This document shows positions 7,400 through 16,219 of a stretch of 64,000 nt of DNA, one piece after another. The first letter of the stretch is position 1. Every line of letters starts with the position of its first letter. The notes under the pieces are model-generated. The model was given only the letters and a program-made list of their open reading frames with translations, was not told where the DNA came from and made no database searches. A program made the position numbers and the translations under genes. The stretch is taken from the NCBI GenBank assembly GCA_009840005.1, contig VXOR01000033.1:1-64000 (forward strand), given 5' to 3'. Source of the DNA: Gemmatimonadota bacterium (GTDB lineage Bacteria > Latescibacterota > UBA2968 > UBA8231).

Positions 7400-8475
7400 T
7401 GAATAATCCCTTTAAAATAGCAGTCGTCGGCGTCGGTCGGATTGGCGCATTTCACGCCCGCCACGTCCAAGAGTTGGCCAGCGAGCGAGGCGATTGCGCG
7501 TTGACAGCGGTCGTGGACGGCTACGGCGACTTGGCCGCCGAGGTCGCGGCTCAGCTACAGGCGGGTCAAGAAACGGCGATTAGTGTTTTCAAAGACGTGG
7601 AGGAACTGGTCGCGGCTGATGCGGCCGATGGCGCGTTCATTGCCTCGCGCACTGAAAACCACTACCGCGAGGCCCAGACTTTGATTGACGCGGGCTGGCG
7701 GGTGTTGATGGAAAAACCGCTGACGCACTCGCTGGCCACCGCGCGGGAGTTTGCCGCCTATCTAGACGCCGACGATTTTCGCCGCACGGCGCTGATGCAG
7801 GCTTTTATGCGCCGCTTCGACGCGCCGCTGCTATGGGCCAAAGCCCTGTTGGATCGAGGCGCTATCGGCGCGCCGTTCAAGATCGTCTCAATCCTCGAAG
7901 ATCCAGTGCCGCCGCCCGAGGGGTACAATAGCTCTGGCATACTCTCGGACATGGCGGTGCACAATATCGACGAGATCCTCTGGCTCAGCGGGCAGCAGCC
8001 CGAGCGGCTGGCGGGTTTTGGCAGTCTGCTCTACAACCAGCAGCACACGGACGTCAAAGAGGATTTCGACGACGCCCTCTTGCAGATGTACTTTCCCGAG
8101 AACTTGATCGGCCAAGTGACCGTGAGCCGCAACCACGTGGCTGGGTATCGCAATGAGACGTGGGTTTACGGGACGGAGGGGTTGGTGCATGTGGGGGCCT
8201 TTAGTGAGGACTCGCTCTCGGTGGAAGTGGAGGCCTTTGGGCGGCGTGGCTCAATCGAGCGGCGGGAATTCGCCCTGCGCGATTACGGCGCAGAAGTACC
8301 GTTTTTTATCGAGCGCTTCGGGTCAGCGTACAAGGCCGAGGTAGCCCATTATATCGACCAGAGCCGCGCTGGAGCGCCCTTTGCGGTTGATTACCGCGAT
8401 GGGCTGAGGGCGTTGGAGATTGCGATGGTGGGGAGTGGGGCGTTGCGGGGACGAGAGGGAGGTGTGGTGATATGA
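7399..8475 (+). CDS. Gfo/Idh/MocA family oxidoreductase
   Basis: 358 residues. N-terminal Rossmann domain with GVGRIGAFHARH (residues about 10-21), the family EKP motif (LMEKPLTHS, near 100) and a C-terminal substrate domain with DMAVHNIDEILWL, matching the myo-inositol 2-dehydrogenase branch. It probably oxidises a cyclitol or sugar with NAD(P)+. It sits between mtnP and an enolase-superfamily dehydratase, overlapping both by one to four bases. The tight coupling suggests a single catabolic operon, though the link to methylthioadenosine salvage is unexplained. Confidence 0.87.
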   Translation: MNNPFKIAVVGVGRIGAFHARHVQELASERGDCALTAVVDGYGDLAAEVAAQLQAGQETAISVFKDVEELVAADAADGAFIASRTENHYREAQTLIDAGWRVLMEKPLTHSLATAREFAAYLDADDFRRTALMQAFMRRFDAPLLWAKALLDRGAIGAPFKIVSILEDPVPPPEGYNSSGILSDMAVHNIDEILWLSGQQPERLAGFGSLLYNQQHTDVKEDFDDALLQMYFPENLIGQVTVSRNHVAGYRNETWVYGTEGLVHVGAFSEDSLSVEVEAFGRRGSIERREFALRDYGAEVPFFIERFGSAYKAEVAHYIDQSRAGAPFAVDYRDGLRALEIAMVGSGALRGREGGVVI

Positions 8476-9632
8476 AAGTCGCGAAGGTCGAGACCTTGCG
8501 GGCCAGCCGCTTTATGTACGTGCGGGTGCACACCGACGAAGGCATATCGGGTGTCGGCGAGTTGCACCCCGCAAGCGGCACCAGCGGCACGCCGTTTGCG
8601 CCCATTGCGGCGGTGGAGTACTGCGCCGAGTACCTAATCGGCAAGGATCCTCTCCACATTGAGCGCAACTGGCAGCACATGTTCCGCCGCTGCGTGTTTC
8701 GCGGCGGCGCAGACAGCATGGCCGCGATCGGGGCAATCGACATTGCGCTGTGGGACATCAAGGGTAAGGTTGCCGAGTTACCCGTCCATTCGCTGCTGGG
8801 CGGTCCCACGCGAGAGCGCGTACGCGTCTATTCGCATCTACAGGGCAATTCCCCTGCGGAGTTGGCCGAAGACGCCCGGCGCATGGTCGAGGCCGGCTAC
8901 ACCGCTTTGCGCCTCTATCCGTTTGGCGGCTTTGCGTCTGGCGAGGACACAAGCTTAGACCAACTGTCGTTCCGCGGCATGGCTAAGCACGCCGCGGCTA
9001 CCTTGCAGGCGGTGCGCGACGCCGTGGGTGACGAGATCGATCTCATGGTCGATGTGGTCAACCGCCTCACGCCGCCGGAGGCCATTGAGGTGGCCAAGGC
9101 GCTTGAGCCTTACGGCTTGTTTTTTTTCGAGGATCCCATCGAGCCTGAGAACATGGATGCGTGGGGCCATGTTGCGGCCAATATGCCGGTGCCCGTGGCC
9201 ATGGGCGAGCGGCTCTACACCACCTACCAGTTCCGCGAGTTGCTGGCCCACAAGGGGGCCTCGTACATCCGACCGGACCTGTCGCTTGCCGGTGGAATTA
9301 CGAATTGCAAAAAGATCGCGGCACTGGCCGAAGCAAGCTACGTGGGAGTCGCTCCGCACAACCCGCTGAGTTGCATATTGACCGCAGCGTGTGTGCAACT
9401 CGACGCCGCCATTCATAACGTCGCTATCCAAGAGTACCCGAGGGACGAGTACGATGCCCCGAAACGGGATCTGGTCGAGACGCCGCTGCAACGCGAGGGC
9501 GGCTTCCTGATTGTTCCGCAGACTCCCGGCATTGGCATTGAACTGAACGACGAAGCATTCCCGCACTACCCGCCTGAGCCTTATACCCGGGAGCCGGTGA
9601 TTGGACCCGACGGCGCTCTGCGGGACTACTGA
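8472..9632 (+). CDS. Enolase-superfamily sugar-acid dehydratase
   Basis: Mandelate racemase/muconate lactonizing enzyme family, 386 residues. The metal ligands are visible as Asp in LMVDVVN, Glu in FFFEDPIEPEN and Glu in MGERLY, and the C-terminal APHNPLS supplies the catalytic His seen in galactonate/mannonate-type dehydratases. The overall pattern is closest to the D-galactonate dehydratase group. The start ATG overlaps the preceding dehydrogenase stop (ATGA). It likely dehydrates an aldonic acid made by the upstream oxidoreductase; the substrate is inference. Confidence 0.87.
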   Translation: MKVAKVETLRASRFMYVRVHTDEGISGVGELHPASGTSGTPFAPIAAVEYCAEYLIGKDPLHIERNWQHMFRRCVFRGGADSMAAIGAIDIALWDIKGKVAELPVHSLLGGPTRERVRVYSHLQGNSPAELAEDARRMVEAGYTALRLYPFGGFASGEDTSLDQLSFRGMAKHAAATLQAVRDAVGDEIDLMVDVVNRLTPPEAIEVAKALEPYGLFFFEDPIEPENMDAWGHVAANMPVPVAMGERLYTTYQFRELLAHKGASYIRPDLSLAGGITNCKKIAALAEASYVGVAPHNPLSCILTAACVQLDAAIHNVAIQEYPRDEYDAPKRDLVETPLQREGGFLIVPQTPGIGIELNDEAFPHYPPEPYTREPVIGPDGALRDY

Positions 9633-9667
9633 TTAGAGCACCTCTGAACGGACTCTTAGGCAGACGA

Positions 9668-10642
9668 CTAGCGCACTGTTAGCTCGGCGAGGTAGATGGA
9701 TGTGCTGCCTTCATGGCTCGAGTAATAAGACAGCAGTCCTCGTTCTTCGCTCAGCGCCACAAACCCGGGATAAGAGCAGTCGCCAGCGCTCGGCAGCTCT
9801 GCTGCTTCGTGCAGCGCGTCTTCGTGCAGCCAGTAGAGCGAGGTCGTCCGGGTGTCGTCTGCCTTGATTTTGCGCCCTCCTACGAGGTAGCGGTCGCCCC
9901 AGTGCGCCAGCAAGGGGCCACCGACATTGCGGTCGAGGGATACGGATGTCCAGACCGTCCAGGGAGGCGCTGACCGACAGACGCGAGTCGGCGCTTCGCC
10001 GCCGCCGCGAACCAGTGCCACCGCGGAATCATCTGCGTCGAACAGGAACGCGGTTTCATCGCCGAAATCCCCGACGAAGAGCGAGCGGAAAGACCACACC
10101 AAGCCGTCAGCACTTTCGAGCATTGCCGACTCGATTGATTCGGGCTCCTGTTCGTCCGCTATGCCGGACGCGTACGCGCGGCGGCGGCGACCGCATAAAA
10201 ACGCGCGATCGCCGTGCGCCACCGCCCGCCAGACGTAATGGGCGTGCGTGCCCTCCATCTGCGTTGGTCCGCTCCACTCGGATCCGTCCGCGGTCCACGC
10301 AGCGTACCCGATAGCTTCGTTGAGGTTCAGGGGGAGGCCCTCCTCGGGCAGCAGCCAGGTACCGGTATAGACGAACAACGATCCCTTGAAGACGAGGAAG
10401 TGGGGGTCGCGCGTGTCGCGGCCTGGGACGCAAAAGGTGAATGCCTCGGACCAACTGCGACCGTCGTAGCTCTCGAGGATGACGACGCTGCCAGAGCTCG
10501 CGACGCCGTGGCCGTCGGGAGAGCTCCGGAAGGTCAGGTAGAATCTGCCCGAGTACGAGCAGAGATCCGTGAAGGCGTTGTGGTTGGCATCCTGGCGAAT
10601 GGTTGTCAAGGTTTCGATCTGAATGGCCGGCAAATGAGACAT
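9668..10642 (-). CDS. Sialidase-like beta-propeller protein
   Basis: 324 residues from the ATG at 10642. The protein lacks a signal peptide from this start and has repeated aromatic and Asp-rich blade motifs (SYDGRSWSEAF, AWTADGSEWSGP, ESADGLVWSFRS) typical of the exo-alpha-sialidase / glycoside-hydrolase-like six-bladed propeller. No clear catalytic Arg triad can be assigned by eye, so it may be a non-hydrolytic propeller. It is divergent from the next gene and convergent with the sugar-acid operon. Confidence 0.65.
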   Translation of the reverse strand: MSHLPAIQIETLTTIRQDANHNAFTDLCSYSGRFYLTFRSSPDGHGVASSGSVVILESYDGRSWSEAFTFCVPGRDTRDPHFLVFKGSLFVYTGTWLLPEEGLPLNLNEAIGYAAWTADGSEWSGPTQMEGTHAHYVWRAVAHGDRAFLCGRRRRAYASGIADEQEPESIESAMLESADGLVWSFRSLFVGDFGDETAFLFDADDSAVALVRGGGEAPTRVCRSAPPWTVWTSVSLDRNVGGPLLAHWGDRYLVGGRKIKADDTRTTSLYWLHEDALHEAAELPSAGDCSYPGFVALSEERGLLSYYSSHEGSTSIYLAELTVR

Positions 10643-10766
10643 TGTCGTTGTGCCTTTCTCGGAAGCGATTGTAGATTTCTTTCGCAGGGCGCAAAAAAAG
10701 CTCGATATTCGTCCCGAGACAAGTACCCTATCGGCCCTCTTGGAGAACCGATCGATGCTATAGAGA

Positions 10767-11523
10767 ATGCAGAAATATATGACCAACTACAAAACAGATC
10801 CTAAATACGTCCTCCCAAGTCCAGAGTGGTTCTACCGGCAATTTGGCATCCAATGGGACGGACAGTATACCACTTTGGGTAGCAACACTGCTCAGGTGGT
10901 GAAAATCCAGCGGATGGATCCGGATGAGACGCTCGTAATTCGGATTTCCGACCCTAGTAGGATTTCTCAAGATCGAATTTCACAGATCCATAGATTTCAG
11001 ACCTATTTAAAGACTCAAGGAGTATTCACAGCCCTCCCATACGAAACACCACAAGGTGAAACCTTCTCAACTACGGAGTCGGGGTTTACTATCGAGGTTT
11101 ATCCTTTCATCCACGGAAAATCACCTCAGAGGGGCGATTTTGAAGATGTCCGTCTCGTCGCCCGTGCTATTGCCAGACTGCACCATGCTGGGGTGGACTA
11201 TCTGGACCTACCGGGCGAAGAAAGCCTCTTTCAGAATCATGTTGCTCTTGAACAATTGCGCGAGGATGTCCGTAGGGCGAAGGAACTGTCCAAGGGGAAG
11301 GTATTCTACAACTTGTATATGGAATACACGAAGGAAGCAGAGCGCTGAGGAGTTATGTGAGCCCCCATGGACACCGGAGGAAAATCAGGCACTCAACATT
11401 GAGCGAATGCTAATGTTGATTCACGGAGCCACCTACTGGACATCGAGGTGGGATGAGAACACGGTCAGAGAAGAGCTAATCCGTTTTGGCGATTACCGAC
11501 AGGCTCTCAGGGCCAACATCTGA
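10767..11523 (+). pseudogene. Decayed aminoglycoside-phosphotransferase-like kinase
   Basis: The first frame (10767-11348) encodes the N-lobe of an APH/choline-kinase-like phosphotransferase (EWFYRQFGIQ, VVKIQR, TLVIRIS, IEVYPFIHG, ARAIARLHHAGVDY). It stops at TGA near 11348, but the next frame continues with EELCEPPWTPEENQALN and ends at 11523. Neither part contains the expected catalytic HGD/HxDxxxxN and DFD motifs, so an internal deletion accompanies the frameshift. The region is visibly richer in A and T than its neighbours, suggesting transfer. Almost certainly non-functional. Confidence 0.65.
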
Positions 11524-11615
11524 TTGCGGAACACCGCGAGCCCGATAGCGCCGTCCGGACCGGTTCCAACTCTTGGCTCCGACGGACAACGCCACGCTGG
11601 GACAAGTGGAGACGT

Positions 11616-12062
11616 ATGATTAGGCTGACTCAAATAACCTCAGAGCAGTTGGAGTGGTACAAGGAAAAAACTGGGGGTTTCTATGGAATGGATTTCAATT
11701 TTGGAGGACCGTCGGGATTTTTTGGCTTCTATGGTGAGTTTGATATCTCCAGCGAAGGTCAGGTTGACTTGGCAAACTTCCTAGTAGCCCATTCCTGTGA
11801 ACACGAGCAGGAGAAGATGATTGACGAGATTAGTGCTATGCGACAGACGATCATGGATGGTCTATGGTCTGTTACATTGCGCCAAGAAAATCGACTCGAA
11901 GCTGTCTGGGAGGAGTTTAAGTTGGAGTTTTTCTCCCAACCAACGCGCGATGGAACGGTCGCAACTCATTTGTTACTCTCACACGACGATCCCGCCATTT
12001 TTAGAGAGCCTTATTTCAATGATTACTTTGAACTGCGATCTGACCGTGCCCGCAAGAAGTAA
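11616..12062 (+). CDS. Hypothetical protein, 148 residues
   Basis: Soluble, acidic-to-neutral protein, not recognised. The N-terminus contains an aromatic and glycine-rich stretch (TGGFYGMDFNFGGPSGFFGFYG) and the rest is mixed alpha/beta with EHEQEKMIDEISAMRQ. It lies in the AT-richer block with the broken kinase. No signal peptide or membrane segment. It may be a passenger of the same transfer event. Confidence 0.45.
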   Translation: MIRLTQITSEQLEWYKEKTGGFYGMDFNFGGPSGFFGFYGEFDISSEGQVDLANFLVAHSCEHEQEKMIDEISAMRQTIMDGLWSVTLRQENRLEAVWEEFKLEFFSQPTRDGTVATHLLLSHDDPAIFREPYFNDYFELRSDRARKK

Positions 12063-12214
12063 ATAACGGCCTGCTGGACTATGCCCGTGACAACGCCCTC
12101 CAAATCGTCGTTGTGGCTCCAGAACGACCGGACTTCATGCATGCACAGGACTGGTTTGTTGAGGGTCTTGCCGAGGATGTCTTGCCCGAACTGACAAAGC
12201 TGCTCACCACCTGA
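12044..12214 (+). pseudogene. Possible C-terminal gene remnant
   Basis: A frame open from 12044 reads NNGLLDYARDNALQIVV, then VAPERPDF and EDVLPELTKLLTT before TGA at 12212. It has the codon use and amphipathic pattern of a real protein end but no start codon or upstream part. It overlaps the end of the preceding gene in another frame. The source family is not recognised. Confidence 0.3.
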
Positions 12215-13360
12215 TCATGCACCTCCCTCGACCTGGCGCGCCATCTGCGCCATATAGGCGGCTCGACCTATGAGGTCTTTCTTATAGTTCCAGCGGCTCT
12301 TTTCCGGGTACATCACCAAGGAGCGATCCGCCAAGGGCAGGGACACCCTGCCACCGCCCTGCCGATGCGACTCGCGCAGGGCCACGGCCAACTCCAGGGC
12401 ATGGCGCAAATCGTCGCCGCTGGTGATTGCCAAGTCTCCGCCTTCTTCGAGGACGCGGACTATATCCTCTACAATGGCCCGCATCACCGGCCCGGGATCT
12501 TGCCAGCCCTCGTCGTCGTACCCCCTCTCCTCCTCGGTGTATTGCTCGAACACCCCTTCCTCCTCGACCAAAGGCCTCCCTCGACCGCTGGGCTTGAACA
12601 GGCGCAAACCTAGGCCCGTATTGTTCCAATTGCAGATGAGTCCCTCGCTGCCCATCACCTCGAGGCCGCGCCAAGTCGGGCCTGGGAAGCTGCTGAAACA
12701 CTCTATGCCATTGCCAAAGCGAATGTACCCACCCACTCCGCCGAAACCAGTGGCTCCTTCCTCGTAGGGTTCCTCGTGATCGCTGTGGGGATCGCCGCCG
12801 ACCCGGCCGACGACCCACTCCGCTGGTGCCTTGGCGGCGAACTTGCGCGTCAGGTTCAAACCGTGGCAGCCACCCTGGCCGTTGCCGCCGTACAGATTGA
12901 TGCGTTCCACTTGACCAATCTCTCCCCCCGCGGCCAACTCGTAGGCCCGGCGATAATCTGGATGGCTCGACACCATGACGCCGGAGCCCAAATACACGCC
13001 CCGCCGCTGGCAGCTCTCCACCATGCGGTCGGCTTCGGACAACTGGGCCGTCAGCGGTTTTTCGCAAAAGATGGCCTTGGCCCCGGCCTCGGCTGCAGCC
13101 ACTACTGCTCCGGCGTTGGCTCGCACCGGCAGCACTGGCATGGCGATATCGATCGACTCGCGTGCCAACATCTCCTCGTAGGCGGCGTAGCCGGGCACCC
13201 CGAAGCGGCGGCAACCCAGCGCCAGATTTTCCGCATCCGTATCGGCAATGGCCACCACCTTGCACAAGGGGTGCACATCAAAGGCCCGGGCCCGGCTGGT
13301 GCCAGCTCGTCCGCAGCCAATGACGCCGACCCGGTATTTGGCTTCTCGCTTTTCTCGCAT
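12215..13360 (-). CDS. Gfo/Idh/MocA family oxidoreductase
   Basis: 381 residues. N-terminal Rossmann fold VGVIGCGRAGTSRARAF (about 11-27) and FCEKPLTAQLSEADRMV (about 98) with the conserved EKP; the C-terminal domain carries GGDPHSDHEEPYEEGATGFGG. NAD(P)-dependent oxidation of a sugar or cyclitol is the family role. It has no signal peptide. It stands between a GAPDH gene and the decayed block on its right-hand side; no operon partner is obvious beyond the 23-base gap to GAPDH. Confidence 0.82.
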   Translation of the reverse strand: MREKREAKYRVGVIGCGRAGTSRARAFDVHPLCKVVAIADTDAENLALGCRRFGVPGYAAYEEMLARESIDIAMPVLPVRANAGAVVAAAEAGAKAIFCEKPLTAQLSEADRMVESCQRRGVYLGSGVMVSSHPDYRRAYELAAGGEIGQVERINLYGGNGQGGCHGLNLTRKFAAKAPAEWVVGRVGGDPHSDHEEPYEEGATGFGGVGGYIRFGNGIECFSSFPGPTWRGLEVMGSEGLICNWNNTGLGLRLFKPSGRGRPLVEEEGVFEQYTEEERGYDDEGWQDPGPVMRAIVEDIVRVLEEGGDLAITSGDDLRHALELAVALRESHRQGGGRVSLPLADRSLVMYPEKSRWNYKKDLIGRAAYMAQMARQVEGGA

Positions 13361-13383
13361 AGAGATCTGTCCTCGCTATTGGA

Positions 13384-14826
13384 TTACTTGGGAAAATAGG
13401 GCAGTTCGAGACCGGATATGTGCTGCAGGATGCGGATTACCTGGGCGCTGTAGCCGTACTCGTTGTCGTACCAAACGTATAGCACGCAGCGCTTGCCCTG
13501 GGTAATGGTCGCTCCCGAGTCGACAATGCCGGCTTTCTCATTGCCGACGAAGTCGCTCGACACCACCTCGGGCGAACTCGTGTAATCGATCTGGCCCCCG
13601 AGGGGCACATCGAGGGAGATATCCCGCAGATAGGTGTTGATTTCCTCTGTGCCGACTTCCCGTTCTAGGTTCAAATTCAAAATGGCGAGGGAGACATTGG
13701 GGGTGGGCACGCGAATGGCATTGGCCGAGAGCCTGCCTTTTAATTCCGGCAGGACCTTGGACACGGCGCTGGCCGCTCCGGTGTCGGTTATGACCATGTT
13801 CAGCGGTGCCCCGCGCCCCCGCCGCTCGTGCTTGTGATAGTTGTCGATGAGATTCTGGTCGTTGGTGTAGGAATGGCAGGTCTCGATGTGGCCGCTGGCG
13901 ATACCGTAGCGGTCGTGCACGACCTTGAGCACCGGCGCGATGGCATTGGTAGTATAGCTGCCGGCGGAGAGGATCTGTTCTTCCTCCACAATGCAATCGT
14001 TGTTGATGCCGTAGACTATATTGGGAACATCGCCCTTGCCGGGTGCGGTCAGGACGACCTTGGCAACCCCTGGAGCACATAGGTGGCGCTCGAGGCCCTC
14101 ACGGTCTCGCCAGACGCCGGTGTTGTCGAGCACAATGGCGTTTTCAATGCCGTAGGCGCTGTAATCCACGTCCTCTGGGGTGTCCGAGTAGAGGAGGCGG
14201 ATCATGTTGCCATTGGCGACGATGGCGTTTTCTTCCTGGTCTATGACAATGGTCCCCTTGAAGGGGCCGTGAATGGAGTCTCGCCTCAGCAGACTGGCCC
14301 GTTTCACCAAGTCGCCCTCCGAGCCCGTCCGCACCACCACAGCCCGCAGCCGCCACTTATCGCCCCCGCCGCTGCGGGCGATCAGAATCCGCGCCAGGAT
14401 GCGTCCGACCCGGCCAAAGCCGTAGAGCACCACGTCCTGCGGCCTGTCCAGTAGCGTCTTCCCGCCATTGATCTCAGCCAGTTCCCGGCGCACAAAAGCG
14501 TCCACATCCCCGTTCGCTTTACTTCTCTGGAACCTAGTAGTCAACTTGCCGATATCTATCCGCGTCGGGGCCAGATCCAGCCGGGACAGGGCTTGGAGGA
14601 CCGCAAAGCTCGAAAACATGCAGAGTTCGTCCTTGATCACCTGGCGAGCAAAGCGATGGGCCTTGAGGATGTCGATCGTGGAGTTGTGTACCAGAGAGCG
14701 GCCGTAGATCGTGGTGACCACGCCGTAATCCCGGTAGAGTTTGCCGATGAGCGGGACCATGGACTCGGCGACCTCCTCCCGCTTGGCCCAATCGGCAAAG
14801 TAGCGTTCCATCTTATGGTCGATCAT
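13384..14826 (-). CDS. gap: Long-form GAPDH lacking the active-site cysteine
   Basis: 480-residue glyceraldehyde-3-phosphate dehydrogenase with the N-terminal extension seen in long proteobacterial GAPDHs. NAD-binding YGFGRVGRIL, HGPFKGTI, VVLTAPGKGD, NAIRVPTPNVSLAILNLNL and WYDNEYGYS are all well kept. The catalytic block, normally SASCTTN, reads SAGSYTTN: residue 291 is TAT (Tyr) where TGT (Cys) is expected, a single G-to-A change. The catalytic His is present (His318), and a Cys (317) directly precedes it where relatives have Val. As read, the enzyme should not form the thiohemiacetal intermediate. Start ATG at 14826, with a second at 14811. Confidence 0.85.
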   Translation of the reverse strand: MIDHKMERYFADWAKREEVAESMVPLIGKLYRDYGVVTTIYGRSLVHNSTIDILKAHRFARQVIKDELCMFSSFAVLQALSRLDLAPTRIDIGKLTTRFQRSKANGDVDAFVRRELAEINGGKTLLDRPQDVVLYGFGRVGRILARILIARSGGGDKWRLRAVVVRTGSEGDLVKRASLLRRDSIHGPFKGTIVIDQEENAIVANGNMIRLLYSDTPEDVDYSAYGIENAIVLDNTGVWRDREGLERHLCAPGVAKVVLTAPGKGDVPNIVYGINNDCIVEEEQILSAGSYTTNAIAPVLKVVHDRYGIASGHIETCHSYTNDQNLIDNYHKHERRGRGAPLNMVITDTGAASAVSKVLPELKGRLSANAIRVPTPNVSLAILNLNLEREVGTEEINTYLRDISLDVPLGGQIDYTSSPEVVSSDFVGNEKAGIVDSGATITQGKRCVLYVWYDNEYGYSAQVIRILQHISGLELPYFPK

Positions 14827-14916
14827 TTCCTCAATTCCCTCTCTGCGGAGCCCATCCGACGTCTCGCATCTCGACCGACCCCACGGGTTCGAACGCTGAT
14901 CGATAAGTTGCTGTAC

Positions 14917-15297
14917 CTATGTTCCTCCCTGTACATGTGCGCGAAGCGCCGTTAGGACGTCGTCGCTGGTAAACCCCTCGGCTTCGGCTTCGGCCAGCAG
15001 CCGCGTGACGAACGCACTCAGGCGGCGTTCGCGTTCGCGTCGTGGCCGGGCCTGCGCCCGGGTGGCGCTGACGAACGAGCCGACTCCTCGCCGGGTTTTG
15101 AGCACGCCGGCGCGTTCGAGCTCGCTGTACACGCGCGCGACCGTGTTCGCATTGACGCGGAGGTCGCCTGCGAGTTGCCGAACCGTCGGTAGCTGATCAC
15201 CAGCACGGAGGCGTCCTGCGGCAATCGCCGCTCTCAACCCCCGCTCCAGTTGGATGTAAATGGGAGTGCGGTCACGCAAGTTGATGCTAACCTGCAT
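14917..15297 (-). CDS. GntR-family transcriptional regulator, YtrA type
   Basis: 126 residues: N-terminal winged helix-turn-helix (PIYIQLERGLRAAIAAGRLRAGDQLPTVRQLAGDLRVNANTVARVY, residues 12-57) and a short C-terminal region with DDVLTALRAH, the compact YtrA layout without a large ligand domain. YtrA regulators usually sit beside an ABC transporter they control. None is adjacent here, which is unusual. It probably acts as a repressor, likely autoregulated through the AT-rich site just upstream. Confidence 0.85.
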   Translation of the reverse strand: MQVSINLRDRTPIYIQLERGLRAAIAAGRLRAGDQLPTVRQLAGDLRVNANTVARVYSELERAGVLKTRRGVGSFVSATRAQARPRRERERRLSAFVTRLLAEAEAEGFTSDDVLTALRAHVQGGT

Positions 15298-15300
15298 GTG

Positions 15301-15340
15301 ACCTAATGTACTAGTTTATTAGTATAATTGTTATAAAAAA
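15301..15340 (-). promoter_or_regulatory. AT-rich promoter/operator of the GntR gene
   Basis: On the minus strand a TATACT -10-like box (15326-15321) lies close to the GntR start at 15297. An inverted repeat TACTA / TAGTA (15309-15313 and 15320-15324) overlaps it, a plausible YtrA-type operator. No convincing -35 box is visible. Confidence 0.35.
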
Positions 15341-15392
15341 TTGCTAGCGCCCAACGCGAAGCCTCGCAATTCGCTGCTGGATCCTCCACTGT

Positions 15393-15463
15393 GCCCTTTG
15401 CAATGGAGAGAAGGATGGGGTTATAATAGTCGCGGTGGATGGACGAGACTTGACCCTAGGAGG
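15393..15463 (+). repeat. Duplicated fragment of the zinc-ribbon locus
   Basis: This stretch resembles 18362-18470: both contain CCTTTGCAATGG, GAAGGAT and GGATGGACGAGAC followed by TGAC and TAGGA. It corresponds to the 3' end of the small zinc-ribbon gene at 18255 and no longer encodes it. It ends in the AGGAGG ribosome binding site of the next gene. Confidence 0.5.
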
Positions 15464-15468
15464 TTGTT

Positions 15469-15882
15469 ATGGTACCAGCCTGCGCCCTGTTTATTTTCTT
15501 CGTGGATATCTTCCTGTTTCTCGGATGGAGAGTAGAGATACCAGCCTATTTCGTCCTGTTTCTCGCCTTCTTTCCCGCCCTGTATTTCGGAGGAATCGAA
15601 GAAAAGAATCGCGAACGGCTGGAACAGCTAGCCGACCGGCTGCGCCGGCTCTACAAGCGCACTGGTCAGCCGGGCCTGCGGGTACGCCGTCCCAGACGAC
15701 TCCACTTTGAGACGCATCGGGCCCTCCGAGAATTGGAAAAGAGCCTCAAGACCTTGGAGCGTCACCACCAGATCCACAGCCGTCGGCTGCGCTCTCCCCG
15801 GATGTTCATCGATGATCCTAAACCCGCCCTCGACAATATGGATCAGCGCCTCTCGCGGCTGGAAGAGATCGACGTAAAATAA
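15469..15882 (+). CDS. Two-helix membrane protein with cytoplasmic basic tail
   Basis: 137 residues. Two hydrophobic segments (about residues 3-19 and 24-42: ACALFIFFVDIFLFLGW, YFVLFLAFFPALYFGGI) are followed by a basic, helical tail with coiled-coil character (ERLEQLADRLRRLYKRTG, ALRELEKSLKTLERHH). The AGGAGG site sits 7 bases before the ATG. Family not recognised. It lies between duplicated fragments of the 18.3-18.9 kb locus, so it may once have been the middle gene of a repeated cassette. Confidence 0.65.
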   Translation: MVPACALFIFFVDIFLFLGWRVEIPAYFVLFLAFFPALYFGGIEEKNRERLEQLADRLRRLYKRTGQPGLRVRRPRRLHFETHRALRELEKSLKTLERHHQIHSRRLRSPRMFIDDPKPALDNMDQRLSRLEEIDVK

Positions 15883-16219
15883 AGGGCTCGAGCCGTGGTC
15901 CACTCCATGGGTTAAAGGGCGATTTCGAGGAACAGGATCGCCGGGTCGCTCACAACTTTGGCGCAGAGGTGCTGATCCTTCGGGTCCTCATTTTATTAGA
16001 ACCATCTTCTGCACCCGCGAGATCTGATCAGCCCCTGTCAGCCTGCTAGCCACGCACGGACGGCGGCTGTCTTTGCCCTAATCTTCTCGTTCCTCGTCTC
16101 CATCGCTCGCCATACCTTGCCTGAAAGTTCGTTGTAGGAATGTCGCATATGGCCCTTATTAGGACAATTGATATAAGAAGCCGCAACATCGCTATCTAGG
16201 AGTAGAGGAATAAACGAAA
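15883..16219. other. Intergenic region with an epimerase gene fragment
   Basis: 15897-15972 is a decayed copy of 18779-18855, the part of the NAD-binding epimerase gene that encodes HSMGSRGDFEEQDRRAAHN; in the copy a base is lost and the frame broken. Further on, a short minus-strand frame (16038-16148, 36 codons, MRHSYNELSGKVWRAMET...) looks protein-like but has no recognisable family. The last part is AT-rich and probably holds the promoter of the SWIM gene. Confidence 0.45.
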
